From contig JAGLNB010000002.1 of assembly GCA_023139715.1 (NCBI GenBank), positions 1 to 59,785 on the forward strand: a DNA stretch of 59,785 nucleotides, written 5' to 3'. The translations under genes were made by a program, and so were the position numbers. Positions 8,609-16,735 of this stretch are shown in pieces. The stretch comes from Planctomycetota bacterium (GTDB lineage Bacteria; Planctomycetota; Phycisphaerae; Sedimentisphaerales; Anaerobacaceae). Numbering within the stretch: the stretch's first letter is position 1; every line of letters starts with the position of its first letter. Below the pieces are notes generated by a model. That model was given only the letters and a program-made list of their open reading frames with translations. It was not told the origin of the DNA and searched no databases.

Positions 8609-9049
8609 TTATACTCCTCTTTTTACTTTCTTTCGTGTGCGCCTACAGTCCTCACAAATAGGAGCAATATTAATTAATTCTCCAATTGTTCCAGGGATGT
8701 CTGCGCCACAATTCAAACATTTCACTGTTGTGGTTGTCGGTGTGGTCATTCTACTAGCTCGTAGGTATAGCTCGTATGTCTCTTCGAAGATGTCAGGTTT
8801 GATTGGATAAAACTCGCCCTGGATACCTTTGACAATCCAGTCGCCTTCAGTGGCAACATGCGCAACCTGTGATTTTATACCATCTTCCAAGGTTATTATT
8901 TCTGCTTCGGCTCTTGCGCCTGGGTGCCGTGCCTTGGTGATTATACCTAGACTATCACCTACAAATTCTCTGAGATCCTTCAATCCATTCAAAGTATATT
9001 CGAATCTCACTGCTTCAATTACCACCGATTTCGTTCTGTATTTTGTCAT
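8609..9049 (-). CDS. Common phage protein (GDWIVKGIQGEFYP family) with zinc ribbon
   Basis: 146 aa. The N-terminal 95 residues match a small protein seen in very many phages: start K-Y-R-T-K-S-V-V-I-E-A-V-R-F and the signature G-D-W-I-V-K-G-I-Q-G-E-F-Y-P followed by K-P-D-I-F-E-E-T-Y-E. Its function is not known. The C-terminus adds a zinc ribbon (C-L-N-C-G near 110 and C-E-D-C near 132), which is unusual. Good ribosome site (agagga). Confidence 0.75.
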   Translation of the reverse strand: MTKYRTKSVVIEAVRFEYTLNGLKDLREFVGDSLGIITKARHPGARAEAEIITLEDGIKSQVAHVATEGDWIVKGIQGEFYPIKPDIFEETYELYLRASRMTTPTTTTVKCLNCGADIPGTIGELINIAPICEDCRRTRKKVKRGV

Positions 9050-9076
9050 TTCAATCCTCTCTCTTTCTTAACAATA

Positions 9077-9196
9077 TCACATTGCTACCCAGATTAGGCA
9101 GGACATGAATCCCAACCCAAAACCTAGGGCAGCAAAAAGTAAATCCTTTTTAAATTCCGGTGTCATTCTTAGTGCCACTCCCATGTAGATGTTCAT
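9077..9196 (-). CDS. 39-aa single-span membrane protein
   Basis: Reads MNIYMGVALRMTPEFKKDLL and then a hydrophobic span (FAALGFGLGF...CLIWVAM). Begins 3 bp after the stop of the preceding gene; the ribosome site is weak, so re-initiation is likely. One membrane segment at the C-terminus. Function unknown; may be a membrane-active mini-protein. Confidence 0.5.
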   Translation of the reverse strand: MNIYMGVALRMTPEFKKDLLFAALGFGLGFMSCLIWVAM

Positions 9197-9199
9197 AGT

Positions 9200-9439
9200 T
9201 CAAGTGGTGGTGTGTCCTGCGTACCAGTCCTCACATGCCTGCTCATTATCATCGTACTTCCAAGGTATGTCCTTAATCTCATCCAAGAATTGCAACAGTT
9301 CAATGTGTTCGGACTTGTTTGTCAGGTAGTCTTCTGAAAGTTTGCAACTGACAATCTTATCCTCGTCCATGACTACATTTGCAATTACGAAGTCGTGGTC
9401 GTCGGTGTATTCGATGTATTTGTATTCTTTGGTGTTCAT
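9200..9439 (-). CDS. Acidic 79-aa protein
   Basis: Strong ribosome site (agaggt) and ATGA overlap with the upstream gene. Acidic throughout with many Asp/Glu and Tyr/Trp. No family recognised. Could be a DNA mimic by charge, but this is speculation. Confidence 0.6.
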   Translation of the reverse strand: MNTKEYKYIEYTDDHDFVIANVVMDEDKIVSCKLSEDYLTNKSEHIELLQFLDEIKDIPWKYDDNEQACEDWYAGHTTT

Positions 9440-9669
9440 TTTATAATACCTCTTAATGATGTGCGTTTTGCACCATGTTCTGGTATTTCGATTGTCTTAT
9501 CTTTGTCTTGCTGTATCCTAAACTCTTTCTTACAATGCCAGCACTTCATAGCAGTGATATATCCCGGGACGTGTTTGAGATATGTATTACAATATGGACA
9601 TTGTACTGTCCGGATTATATCTTCAGTAATATCTTCTTTGATAATATTTGTCGTCTTAATGAATGCCAT
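9436..9669 (-). CDS. Small zinc-ribbon protein
   Basis: 77 aa. C-P-Y-C near residue 24 and C-W-H-C near 43 form a classic four-Cys ribbon. Coupled to both neighbours: its stop overlaps the next start, and its start lies directly after the methyltransferase stop. Likely binds nucleic acid or protein; role unknown. Confidence 0.65.
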   Translation of the reverse strand: MAFIKTTNIIKEDITEDIIRTVQCPYCNTYLKHVPGYITAMKCWHCKKEFRIQQDKDKTIEIPEHGAKRTSLRGIIK

Positions 9670-10437
9670 TTACTTCTCCAGTCTAAGCAAGATAGTATTG
9701 ACCATTGTTCCAGACTCCTTGAATGCACCGGCAGGAAGTCTATCCAAGTATGTACCATGTGGCTCCATGATCTTATCCCTGAACTCCTGGGTCTTCTTAT
9801 TCTCCCGGAATAGTACGCCTGCGCTCATGATTGTGACAAGGATACCATCAGGTGCCAAGAGGTTGTATGCGGCTGTTACGTGGTCTATGTCTGCCTGTCG
9901 CTCAAATGGTGGATTCATGACGATGCGATCAAATGCCCACCCACTAATATCTCCATGTTGATGTGCAAATTCAATAAAATCACCACGCACACAATATCCT
10001 TTTTCTTCAAGAATTCTAATGTTTTCTGGCAAAACTTCACAAACAAACATTGTGTTTTTAGCCGCTCCAGTGAATTCACAAATCTTATCCACTATATGCC
10101 CCTGCCCCGCCGACGGTTCTAACATCCAATCTTGTATAGATATGTCTGCCAGCTCTATCATCCTATCAACAATCACCGCAGGAGTAGGGAAATACCCAGT
10201 CTTAATCTTAGGATCAAGCACACCTGAGTTTATGACTACCTCCAGGCGGTCGGTAGGATCTACATCGAATACATGCGCTTTGGTCCGTCGATCCCACTTG
10301 CCGCCGATTCGGTCCAGGACCTTGTTCACGGCGAGGTATAGTTTACGGTCAAGCTGTGCTGTGATTCGGACGTTATGGTTGTCGATCTCTGCTGTGCTTA
10401 GGACTGTTAGTACTTGTTCTGGTATTGTGTCAGTCAT
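9670..10437 (-). CDS. Orphan adenine-type DNA methyltransferase
   Basis: 255 aa class I SAM-dependent methyltransferase. SAM-binding motif I L-E-P-S-A-G-Q-G-H near residue 107 and catalytic motif IV V-M-N-P-P-F near 175 (N-P-P-F, typical of N6-adenine enzymes). The N-terminal 80 residues (I-G-G-K-W-D-R-R-T-K-A-H-V-F) probably help target recognition. No restriction partner is adjacent, so it probably modifies viral DNA or hides it from host restriction. Strong ribosome site (ggaggtg) overlapping the end of the small upstream gene. Confidence 0.85.
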   Translation of the reverse strand: MTDTIPEQVLTVLSTAEIDNHNVRITAQLDRKLYLAVNKVLDRIGGKWDRRTKAHVFDVDPTDRLEVVINSGVLDPKIKTGYFPTPAVIVDRMIELADISIQDWMLEPSAGQGHIVDKICEFTGAAKNTMFVCEVLPENIRILEEKGYCVRGDFIEFAHQHGDISGWAFDRIVMNPPFERQADIDHVTAAYNLLAPDGILVTIMSAGVLFRENKKTQEFRDKIMEPHGTYLDRLPAGAFKESGTMVNTILLRLEK

Positions 10438-10440
10438 AGT

Positions 10441-10575
10441 TTACACCTCCAGCAACACAACAGCAACTTCTTTACCTTCCCATGATTTTGGGAGGTTTAT
10501 ACGACTGGACGAATCATTACCAGACCCTACAGTCTTATATAAAATATTTGTGCCTTTCAGATTGAATGTGTGCAT
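10441..10575 (-). CDS. 44-aa DUF2080/AbrB-like small DNA-binding protein
   Basis: Reads MHTFNLKGTNILYKTVGSGN and ends S-R-I-N-L-P-K-S-W-E-G-K-E-V-A-V-V-L-L-E-V. The pattern V-G-(x)-S-S-R-I-x-L-P-K-x-W-x-G-K-x-V-x-V-V-L is that of DUF2080 and related AbrB-like swapped hairpins, common in methanogen genomes. Good ribosome site (aaggag), and the stop lies just before the methyltransferase start. It may regulate this operon. Confidence 0.65.
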   Translation of the reverse strand: MHTFNLKGTNILYKTVGSGNDSSSRINLPKSWEGKEVAVVLLEV

Positions 10576-10587
10576 ATTTACTCCTTA

Positions 10588-10782
10588 TTACAATCTTATA
10601 TCTTCTATCTTTTGTTTGATACCAACAACGGTATCACCACTGAATTGTCCGATATACTTACTATCCATTTTCAACGGATACAATGGTTCCTGGTTAGATG
10701 GACAAACAGGATACCCATACCCCCGATCAACAAACTGCTTTTTATATCCTTTACATTTAGGATCATCACATCTTTCTATCAT
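10588..10782 (-). CDS. Small Cys-containing protein
   Basis: 64 aa. C-D-D-P-K-C near the start and a third Cys in Y-P-V-C-P near 27 suggest a metal site. Its start is preceded by gggagat. First gene of the minus-strand run 10782 to 7663. Upstream region is very AT-rich with a TATA-like stretch. Function unknown. Confidence 0.6.
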   Translation of the reverse strand: MIERCDDPKCKGYKKQFVDRGYGYPVCPSNQEPLYPLKMDSKYIGQFSGDTVVGIKQKIEDIRL

Positions 10783-11056
10783 CTTATTTTATCTCCCATA
10801 ATCTATTACTATAATATATCTATATTATATCAGTATTATATATACTTTACGTATTATTATTACTAATATTTTCCACTGCCAAAATGTATTGTGATAGTAG
10901 TAACGGTTTAGTGAAAATGTACATCGCTGTACAGTAATGTATATTTCAAGTCATGGTTCTAGCAGGATAGCCTATACTGTGAATTATAGCTCATGTGTAT
11001 TGTATCAGTCTATAACCATATTATCGCCGTGGTGGCTCAGTGTGGGATACCTGGCA
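10783..11056. other. AT-rich intergenic region with possible promoter
   Basis: 274 bp with no gene found. On the minus strand aaagtatatataat (10843-10856) is a TATA-like element for the gene starting at 10782. A small inverted repeat gtaca-tcgc-tgtac lies at 10919-10932. The right part is less AT-rich. It could contain an origin, but no repeats of origin type are seen. Confidence 0.35.
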
Positions 11057-11302
11057 CTATTCCAGCAGGAAGTCATACCTACCTCTGCGCACACCACGAA
11101 CATGATACTCTGATAGTCCAGTGGCATTCTGTATGGCTACTATAGACACACCAGCACCAAGAAGCCGTTTAACTTTTTGTACTTGGTCTGGTGTGATTGT
11201 TACTTTATCCGGTCGTGCTAGATATGGCATTTTACCCCGCCATTCACTTGATAACAGATCATCAAGTCGATTAAGTTGATCTAGTTTTAATTCTAATGCC
11301 AT
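11057..11302 (-). CDS. Resolvase-type helix-turn-helix protein
   Basis: 81 aa from ATG 11302, chosen because ggaggggtg lies just upstream; a longer frame from 11350 overlaps the previous gene more. The C-terminal half has V-K-R-L-L-G-A-G-V-S-I-V-A-I-Q-N-A-T-G-L then S-E-Y-H-V-R-G-V-R-R-G, the G.s...IA...g.S...V..i..G layout of Hin/resolvase-like HTHs. Probably a DNA-binding regulator. Confidence 0.65.
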   Translation of the reverse strand: MALELKLDQLNRLDDLLSSEWRGKMPYLARPDKVTITPDQVQKVKRLLGAGVSIVAIQNATGLSEYHVRGVRRGRYDFLLE

Positions 11303-11576
11303 TTGCACCCCTCCTCTGCCTGTGCCTGAGTGGATATGGTCCATATACATATTCTTCTATGTCTGCGGCTGTGACCACACCTAACTCGGTCTTGAGCTTG
11401 GAATACTGCTGAACCAATGATGCGGATTCACCGTTTGGTGGAGTATACTTCACCGCTTGGTTTATGCTGCAGCCTGGGTTAGCTTGATAGTATTCGTTGA
11501 TTCTGTTAAGTCTAGCCGCTTTCTGCTTGGCTGTGATTCGTTGGAGTGGTGTCATGCAGCTCATTGGTTTACACAT
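11271..11576 (-). CDS. Unknown 101-aa basic protein
   Basis: Start placed at ATG 11576 (ggatgtga upstream); GTG 11600 is an alternative. Helical N-terminus with K-Q-K-A-A-R-L-N-R-I-N-E-Y-Y followed by a possible turn and second helix; basic C-terminus. Overlaps the next gene by 32 bp in another frame. May be a second DNA-binding protein; no family recognised. Confidence 0.5.
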   Translation of the reverse strand: MCKPMSCMTPLQRITAKQKAARLNRINEYYQANPGCSINQAVKYTPPNGESASLVQQYSKLKTELGVVTAADIEEYVYGPYPLRHRQRRGANGIRIKTRST

Positions 11577-11581
11577 ATACT

Positions 11582-11926
11582 TCACATCCAATAATCCCAC
11601 ATCAGATATTTATTATCAGATATTTTTATACACACCGTTCCTGAATAATTATCCTCCGTTTCACCACAACTTTGATTTATCCAAATTGTATAATCTCCTT
11701 CACTTTCGTGTTGTGGTGTGCCGACTGGCTCATACACAATTCTAAGGTTGGTAGTGTGCTCTGAGTCCTCCAATTCAATTTTTATATTTTCAAACTGTTC
11801 AGCACTTACTTGTTGTTTTATCGTTTCAAGTACTGCAACATCTTTCTTTTCTTGTTCAAGTTGCTCTATCATCCAATCATCCATCACACTGGCATATGTT
11901 GGAATTGTTTTTGATATTTTATTCAT
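11582..11926 (-). CDS. Unknown 114-aa acidic protein
   Basis: ATG 11926 follows aggtgg within the upstream gene. N-terminal helix with coiled-coil character (E-Q-L-E-Q-E-K-K-D), then a beta-rich part with two Cys. No recognised domain. Confidence 0.55.
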   Translation of the reverse strand: MNKISKTIPTYASVMDDWMIEQLEQEKKDVAVLETIKQQVSAEQFENIKIELEDSEHTTNLRIVYEPVGTPQHESEGDYTIWINQSCGETEDNYSGTVCIKISDNKYLMWDYWM

Positions 11927-12047
11927 GTTTATCCACCTCACCTAAATGTGACCACCAAGGCTGTAATCCATTCGCGATTCGTTTCTGATCAATCTCTTTC
12001 TTGCGTTTATCTGAGATTTTGTGTAGTCCGCTGTTTCCTTGCCACAT
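11919..12047 (-). CDS. 42-aa basic mini-protein
   Basis: ATG 12047 is preceded by aggtgaatcaaat, the same leader used by at least five other genes here. A longer frame from 12107 overlaps the upstream gene. Contains K-I-S-D-K-R-K-K-E-I-D-Q-K and Trp-rich end W-W-S-H-L. No family recognised. Confidence 0.5.
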   Translation of the reverse strand: MWQGNSGLHKISDKRKKEIDQKRIANGLQPWWSHLGEVDKHE

Positions 12048-12054
12048 ATTTGAT

Positions 12055-12270
12055 TCACCTACGTTTATCCGCTCGTACTCCTGCTTGTATTGAGAAGAAC
12101 CTTTCATCTGCTGTGACTAAGTGTTGCATATGTTGAAATAGTGCATACGTTTCTGTATAGAAAGGACATTTTCCCCTTCCTTTTACAACTACATAGCCTT
12201 TACAGATATTACACGGTTCATCTTTGTATTTGTTGTTCTTCATCCACTGACAATGTCTACGTTCTGCCAT
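12055..12270 (-). CDS. Small Cys/His protein
   Basis: 71 aa. H-C near residue 7, C-N-I-C near 21 and another Cys near 35 suggest zinc binding. Good ribosome site (ggaggaaa). Basic C-terminus. Function unknown. Confidence 0.6.
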   Translation of the reverse strand: MAERRHCQWMKNNKYKDEPCNICKGYVVVKGRGKCPFYTETYALFQHMQHLVTADERFFSIQAGVRADKRR

Positions 12271-12271
12271 G

Positions 12272-12391
12272 TTATTTCCTCCGGGTTAATTTATCCAAGA
12301 ACCAAAATATTTTAAATTCGGTTGCGATAACTATTATCAGTTCGTTGATAGCTTCGTTTAACTTTTCAAATTGTTCTATTGTTGTTGCCAT
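12272..12391 (-). CDS. 39-aa mini-protein with hydrophobic helix
   Basis: Reads MATTIEQFEKLNEAINELII then a hydrophobic stretch ending K-L-T-R-R-K. ATG 12391 follows ggtgaatcaa. It sits between the primase and the zinc protein. Possibly an amphipathic membrane or protein-binding helix. Confidence 0.55.
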   Translation of the reverse strand: MATTIEQFEKLNEAINELIIVIATEFKIFWFLDKLTRRK

Positions 12392-12400
12392 TTGATTCAC

Positions 12401-15358
12401 CTATATACACTTATAAAATCCATCTTCAGGTTCGAAGATACTTCCGTCTGCTTTCATGTGATTGATTGCAGTTTTACACTTATCAAAAGGAATTCCGTTT
12501 TCAATTGCATGATCTAAAACCGTCGTGATTGGGGTTTTTTCGTCTACTTGTAGGTCTTGAATTAAATCTCTTATAAAATTTATTGTGTCTCTTTGAGATC
12601 GGCTACCTGAAAAAAAAGTGTGTTTTTCGGGTTTTGCCTGGTCGTCGAACGCATATAAATTTTCATACTGATTCTCTTGTTCTTGTTTTTCTATGGCGTC
12701 CGTCCGTCCAGGCTTTTTTAACTCTGTGTTCTTATGCGCGTATATGCGCGTATAGATATCGTGCGTATGTGCGTATAGGTTATATTCTCTATATGCTTGG
12801 ACGTCTGGACGTATGTTATATATTAATGCCTCTATCTCTTGTTTTTTACTGCGTCCATGTAAAATATCTGGAGTGGACGTCTGGACGGCACCGAGAACAG
12901 AAACACATAATCCTTTACATGTGTGTAATCTGTCTCCACTTCCTTCCCGTCCAGATACGATTAATCCCTGTTTATTCACTTCTTTCCAAAAAACATTATC
13001 GTGTTTTGGTTTTATATCTATCTCGTTGCACCACCCAACATAGGCATAATAAACAGTTGTTTTTGGTGTGTCTTTCACGCTTGGTGCAGTGCGTTCATCG
13101 AAAAACCGCCCAATAGGATTGCTTTTATCAAGATATCTCTTTTGATTTGATTCGGTTGTTTCAAGGTCACAATACTCCCCGTATTCTAATAATGCCCTTA
13201 ATCCAACCATACAACAATTAAAAAAGCCTGATTTTTCATCTTCTGTTGTTATTTTATTTAATATGTCTTTATCGTCTTCATCACCTTCAAATGTGTTCGG
13301 GAACGTAACTTGAACAAACCGCCTAAAATATGCTGTTTCTGATTCGTCTACATCAGGCAAAATGTTACATGCAAAAATATGAGTGCAAATGTTATCAAAC
13401 ATAATTTTGTCTTTGCCTTTACCTTGTCCAGTCAACCTAGTTTCAGTTACAACGGTTTTAAATATTGACGTGTCCACAATAGCATTTGCAGAAAGGTCAG
13501 GATGTGCATTTACAAGTTTTCCAGACAGTTGCATAGTCGAAAAACGATCTTTTGAAATCTCCTCAAGTGATTCTCCGCTTATATGAGCATTCCCAACCAT
13601 CGACGTAATTAATTTAATAAGTGTAGATTTTCCGTTTCTTGCTGATCCGTCGATTAACAAGGCTTTTTGTTGTGCCACGTCTTGGACCATACAATACCCA
13701 ATAAACTGAATTATGAGTGGTACGTCTATAGGGTCCATTAATTCGAATAAAAACTTAGTTATTGCTGGGCATTTGGCATCAGGATTATATTCAGTGTCTA
13801 TTTGGATTGTTGATTTATAGTCCTGGCTGTGTGGTAACAATTCATCTTTTAGAACATCATACATCCCATTTCTCATGTTTATTTTGAATGGGACACAGTT
13901 GATATTGTCTCGGTCAATTCTTGTTTTGTGCATTACATAACTTACTCCTTCATTTACATTTTTTACGCTTGCTTTCATCTCTAATATGTCGTTTGCAATT
14001 GCCTTTGCGTCCCCTGCTTTTATGTCGATATGAAATACTCCATCTCTGTAGATGTACAACTCGCCGTTGTCTCTCAATGTCATATATTCATCCTTAGACA
14101 ACATATCATCACCAAGCAGTTTAGGTATGATGTCCCCCTTTGAATTACACAGCACACTTTCTATGTTTGAACAGTTTGTTTTATGATTATTTGACTCGAC
14201 AGGGGCAACATATTTATTTTGTTTTTCAACATACAATCCTATCACCTTCAACACTTTGAGATATACATCCATTGGAATTTTCTGGCCGTCTATTAAATCC
14301 AATTCAGTGCAAAAGTTATTCTTCAATGCGAACCATGTTATGACCTTAGAAGGCATAGGGTCATTTTTTTGAATATATCCGTTCTCTTTAGCATAGGTCC
14401 AGATTTTATAAATTGTTTCGCTATCATCATAATCAATACAAGAACTACCACTTCCACTGTGTTTATGTCCTGTTCCAGCATCCACACAATCATATAATCC
14501 TGCCATAACAGCAAGAGCCGATATAGCATTATGAGATACATTGTGCCTCCAACAATGTAATAAATCGTCTGATATTGATGTGTTCTTTCCGGTGTGTGAA
14601 TCATGGAATAATGACGGATGTCGTCCACGGTCTGGAATAGACGAGATTACATCATCGATTTCAAGTTCAAATAATGCCGATTTATTTGAGTCGACACTCG
14701 ATACAAAATCTTTTGGTGGTTTATTTTTCTTTATATTTTCAGTTTCGTTTCTTTTAGTAAGTTCATCTTTGAATTTTGAAGGAAATTCATTATATGTAAT
14801 CAATGCAGGTGCCATGATATTTTTCAAAGTGTACTTACCAACATTTGTTTTATCATCATCTGGCAATGCATTATATTTATCATCCGCCGTTTTTGTAATA
14901 TTTCCTTTGTCGTCTTTTGAATCTGTTAATTTTGCATAAGACCCAGGCGCTACAACATACTGCCAATTTGACCTAACTTCACCAGCATGTTCCAAAGCAA
15001 TGTTTATTTTTGCATTTTTATCATTAGTGAAATAAAAGTGGTGCATTCCAATCCTTGAACTAGATATAGCTGTTAGTGTTGGAATAAATGTGTGGTCTAT
15101 AAATGCCCTTTTGTCATCCACATCTATGATAACTAGTCCATCTTCATCTGTGCCAGCAATGCCGATATTATGACCCATCTCAAGGGCACGCACGGCACTT
15201 TCATAGTTTAGTTGATGCTTTGATGCCTTCCATCCTTGGCCATCCAAAGGGTCTTTTTCAGATTTGTTAAGTAAAAAATACCACGGGTCATAGTGTGGCC
15301 TTCCGTCTGTCAATGCTTCGTGGAATCTTTTGAATTCTTTAGGATTAGTAGAAGTCAT
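12401..15358 (-). CDS. Primase-polymerase / SF3 helicase replication protein
   Basis: About 985 aa; the likely replication initiator and helicase. The N-terminal primase-polymerase (AEP) domain has G-H-N-I-G-I-A near 66, V-I-I-D-V-D-D near 79 (metal-binding D-x-D), S-S-R-I-G-M-H-H-F-Y near 100 and the final Q-Y-V-V-A-P-G-S segment near 135. The D5-type helicase has Walker A D-G-S-A-R-N-G-K-S-T near 565, a Walker B region near 610 and sensor region I-F-A-C-N-I-L-P near 660. The last 50 residues look like a winged helix (P-I-T-T-V-L-D-H-A-I-E-N-G). Start at ATG 15358 overlaps the upstream stop (ATGA); GTG 15370 is possible. Confidence 0.9.
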   Translation of the reverse strand: MTSTNPKEFKRFHEALTDGRPHYDPWYFLLNKSEKDPLDGQGWKASKHQLNYESAVRALEMGHNIGIAGTDEDGLVIIDVDDKRAFIDHTFIPTLTAISSSRIGMHHFYFTNDKNAKINIALEHAGEVRSNWQYVVAPGSYAKLTDSKDDKGNITKTADDKYNALPDDDKTNVGKYTLKNIMAPALITYNEFPSKFKDELTKRNETENIKKNKPPKDFVSSVDSNKSALFELEIDDVISSIPDRGRHPSLFHDSHTGKNTSISDDLLHCWRHNVSHNAISALAVMAGLYDCVDAGTGHKHSGSGSSCIDYDDSETIYKIWTYAKENGYIQKNDPMPSKVITWFALKNNFCTELDLIDGQKIPMDVYLKVLKVIGLYVEKQNKYVAPVESNNHKTNCSNIESVLCNSKGDIIPKLLGDDMLSKDEYMTLRDNGELYIYRDGVFHIDIKAGDAKAIANDILEMKASVKNVNEGVSYVMHKTRIDRDNINCVPFKINMRNGMYDVLKDELLPHSQDYKSTIQIDTEYNPDAKCPAITKFLFELMDPIDVPLIIQFIGYCMVQDVAQQKALLIDGSARNGKSTLIKLITSMVGNAHISGESLEEISKDRFSTMQLSGKLVNAHPDLSANAIVDTSIFKTVVTETRLTGQGKGKDKIMFDNICTHIFACNILPDVDESETAYFRRFVQVTFPNTFEGDEDDKDILNKITTEDEKSGFFNCCMVGLRALLEYGEYCDLETTESNQKRYLDKSNPIGRFFDERTAPSVKDTPKTTVYYAYVGWCNEIDIKPKHDNVFWKEVNKQGLIVSGREGSGDRLHTCKGLCVSVLGAVQTSTPDILHGRSKKQEIEALIYNIRPDVQAYREYNLYAHTHDIYTRIYAHKNTELKKPGRTDAIEKQEQENQYENLYAFDDQAKPEKHTFFSGSRSQRDTINFIRDLIQDLQVDEKTPITTVLDHAIENGIPFDKCKTAINHMKADGSIFEPEDGFYKCI

Positions 15359-15888
15359 TCTGGATAACACGTCCGTATGATTTTATATACAAATACTGGT
15401 GTTGAATCAATTCTTTTTAATACGTCTTCTGCTCTTACAAAATAAATATCATAAGGCAATGATGCATTAACTTTGCCCCATGACGGTTCATGTTTATTTA
15501 CAATTTCAACTGCAAATCCAACATTGCCTTTATAAAAGAACGCAATATCATGAACCACAGTGTCATTAAAATTAAAATGTTCACACGAAGAACATTTACA
15601 ATATCCTTGTCCGGTATTAAACCTATATCCTTTTGCGGATCTTGTACAATTAAATTCATTTTGAAAAAAATATTCAAAGTTTTCGATGCCACATCCAAAC
15701 TCATCAGGATAATATCCTTCTTGTGTTGGGAATTCCATTAATACACATTCTTTTCGATAATCTTTATGACCTAGTACCGATTTAAAAAATACTTCTCCAT
15801 TCGATATTTTATATTCAAAACCAGACTTTTCTTCAATTTCTTTATAGAGAAGTTCCTTTGCCATTTTGTGCAAGTAAGATTCTACCAT
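15355..15888 (-). CDS. Possible PD-(D/E)XK-type or CoiA-like protein
   Basis: 177 aa from ATG 15888 (GTG 15897 is open too). The C-terminal half has H-D-I-A-F-F-Y-K-G-N-V-G-F-A-V-E-I-V-N-K-H, which resembles the D...E-x-V core of PD-(D/E)XK or CoiA-like proteins. A C-x-C-x-x-C cluster near 96-101 suggests a zinc site. Adjacent to and coupled with the primase, so a DNA-processing role is plausible. The fold assignment is weak. Confidence 0.5.
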   Translation of the reverse strand: MVESYLHKMAKELLYKEIEEKSGFEYKISNGEVFFKSVLGHKDYRKECVLMEFPTQEGYYPDEFGCGIENFEYFFQNEFNCTRSAKGYRFNTGQGYCKCSSCEHFNFNDTVVHDIAFFYKGNVGFAVEIVNKHEPSWGKVNASLPYDIYFVRAEDVLKRIDSTPVFVYKIIRTCYPE

Positions 15889-15893
15889 ATTAC

Positions 15894-16004
15894 TCACACC
15901 AATAATTTTAAGTAATAATAAAACAATCTATATACTGGTTCCTCAGAATCTCTTTTATACCCTGCCTGCCAGCGGGGTGCATCTAACTTATCCAAGTATT
16001 CCAC
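15894..16004 (-). CDS. 36-aa mini-ORF overlapping the RHH gene
   Basis: GTG start, reading VEYLDKLDAPRWQAGYKRDS and an aromatic end. It overlaps the end of the RHH gene in another frame and its stop overlaps the alternative GTG start of the next gene. The composition looks coding, but the ribosome site is weak. Confidence 0.35.
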   Translation of the reverse strand: MEYLDKLDAPRWQAGYKRDSEEPVYRLFYYYLKLLV

Positions 16005-16128
16005 ACCCGGCTTTCATCTCGTTTTTCATCAGTTCACTTATTGCGGTGGACCGCTTTACGATACCAATATGTCTATCAAACTTATTTAAAACATCTTGAT
16101 CAACTGAGATCATAACTTTCTTATTCAT
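15988..16128 (-). CDS. Ribbon-helix-helix (CopG-like) regulator
   Basis: 46 aa starting MNKKVMISVDQDVLNKFDRH. A basic beta strand (K-K-V-M-I-S-V) is followed by two helices split by a short turn (I-V-K-R-S-T-A-I-S-E-L-M), the RHH plan. It should bind an operator as a dimer. No ribosome site; a TATA-like element lies about 30 bp upstream, so it is probably leaderless. It heads the replication operon and may control it. Confidence 0.75.
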   Translation of the reverse strand: MNKKVMISVDQDVLNKFDRHIGIVKRSTAISELMKNEMKAGCGILG

Positions 16129-16175
16129 AATAAGCTATAATTGTATTTAAAAGTATATAATACTTCCCACTTGAA
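16129..16175 (-). promoter_or_regulatory. Promoter of the RHH/replication operon
   Basis: Minus-strand gtattatatacttttaaat lies about 25-40 bp before ATG 16128. A-rich sequence and lack of a ribosome site fit an archaeal promoter giving a short-leadered or leaderless transcript of the RHH and primase genes. Confidence 0.45.
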
Positions 16176-16206
16176 AACCACCCACCACGCCACAACCGAA
16201 AACCAC

Positions 16207-16250
16207 AAAAAAAAAGAATATTAGATGATGCCCTGCCTTTTAAGGCAGGG
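16207..16250 (-). terminator. Hairpin plus T-run terminator
   Basis: A 9-bp perfect stem (ccctgcctt / aaggcaggg, 16231-16250) is followed on the minus strand by a run of nine T (16215-16207). It ends the operon coming from 16599. Its flank ggtggttgac resembles sequences near IS200/IS605-like ends in methanogens, but no transposase is present, so terminator is preferred. Confidence 0.65.
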
Positions 16251-16278
16251 TGGTTGACTTTCTACGCTGAACAACCCC

Positions 16279-16599
16279 TCATTTTATGGGCTGTAACCAT
16301 TGTGCTTGTCTCATTCCAGCGATTGTAACAATTTTATACCCAATAGCATCTTCAGGCACATCTACTTTTTCAAATCTATCGTTAGTTTTAAACACATGGA
16401 TCATTGGTTCATATTTTAAGAACGTATCTGCTAATTTTTCAGCAACTACTTTATCATCCATCTCTAATGCCAATGAAATAAGTTGCCTTATTTGACTTGC
16501 GTCAGATCGACTTAAAATACATCCTGTGTCTCCATATGGTGATGATGTGCGAATATAATCACATGCATATGTATAGGGGTATCTTCCATATTTTTCCAT
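16279..16599 (-). CDS. Unknown 106-aa protein
   Basis: Good ribosome site (gaggag). N-terminus Tyr-rich (GRYPYTYACDYI), then a helical part with I-R-Q-L-I-S-L-A-L-E-M and a short beta end. Not recognised. Last gene before the terminator at 16207-16250. Confidence 0.6.
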   Translation of the reverse strand: MEKYGRYPYTYACDYIRTSSPYGDTGCILSRSDASQIRQLISLALEMDDKVVAEKLADTFLKYEPMIHVFKTNDRFEKVDVPEDAIGYKIVTIAGMRQAQWLQPIK

Positions 16600-16626
16600 A
16601 ATTTATCTATCTCCTCATTTCTTATA

Positions 16627-16731
16627 TTAAGGGGTTCCTTTCGTTTCGTTCATGCTCCCGGATTCATCCGGGTGTTTTTGTAGCACATGGACAATCTTTG
16701 ATTGGTCATGTTGCCACAAGTGACTCTGCAT
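16627..16731 (-). CDS. 34-aa mini-ORF
   Basis: ATG 16731 follows ggtgaatca, a leader repeated before other genes. Reads MQSHLWQHDQSKIVHVLQKH, hydrophilic. It contains the inverted repeat cccggat-tc-atccggg (16655-16670), which might instead mark a plus-strand terminator followed by tgttttt. Low certainty that this is translated. Confidence 0.35.
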   Translation of the reverse strand: MQSHLWQHDQSKIVHVLQKHPDESGSMNETKGTP

Positions 16732-16735
16732 TGAT

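Noticed and set aside
10783..11056. Replication origin in the AT-rich gap
   Set aside because: No iterons or origin-recognition boxes visible; only a small inverted repeat. Left as intergenic.
11028..11098. cgtggtg...caccacg frame around a region starting gccgtggtggctcag, like a tRNA
   Set aside because: No T-arm or proper anticodon arm can be formed and the right half is the end of a coding gene. The 7-bp match is probably chance.
16141..16215. Repeated gaaaaccac/ccaccac units as a possible short CRISPR or iteron array
   Set aside because: Units are irregular, few and without spacers; the stretch is better seen as promoter and terminator flank.
16207..16290. IS200/IS605-like element end near the ccctgcctt hairpin
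   Set aside because: No transposase or TnpB gene and no second end. Hairpin plus nine T is enough to call a terminator.
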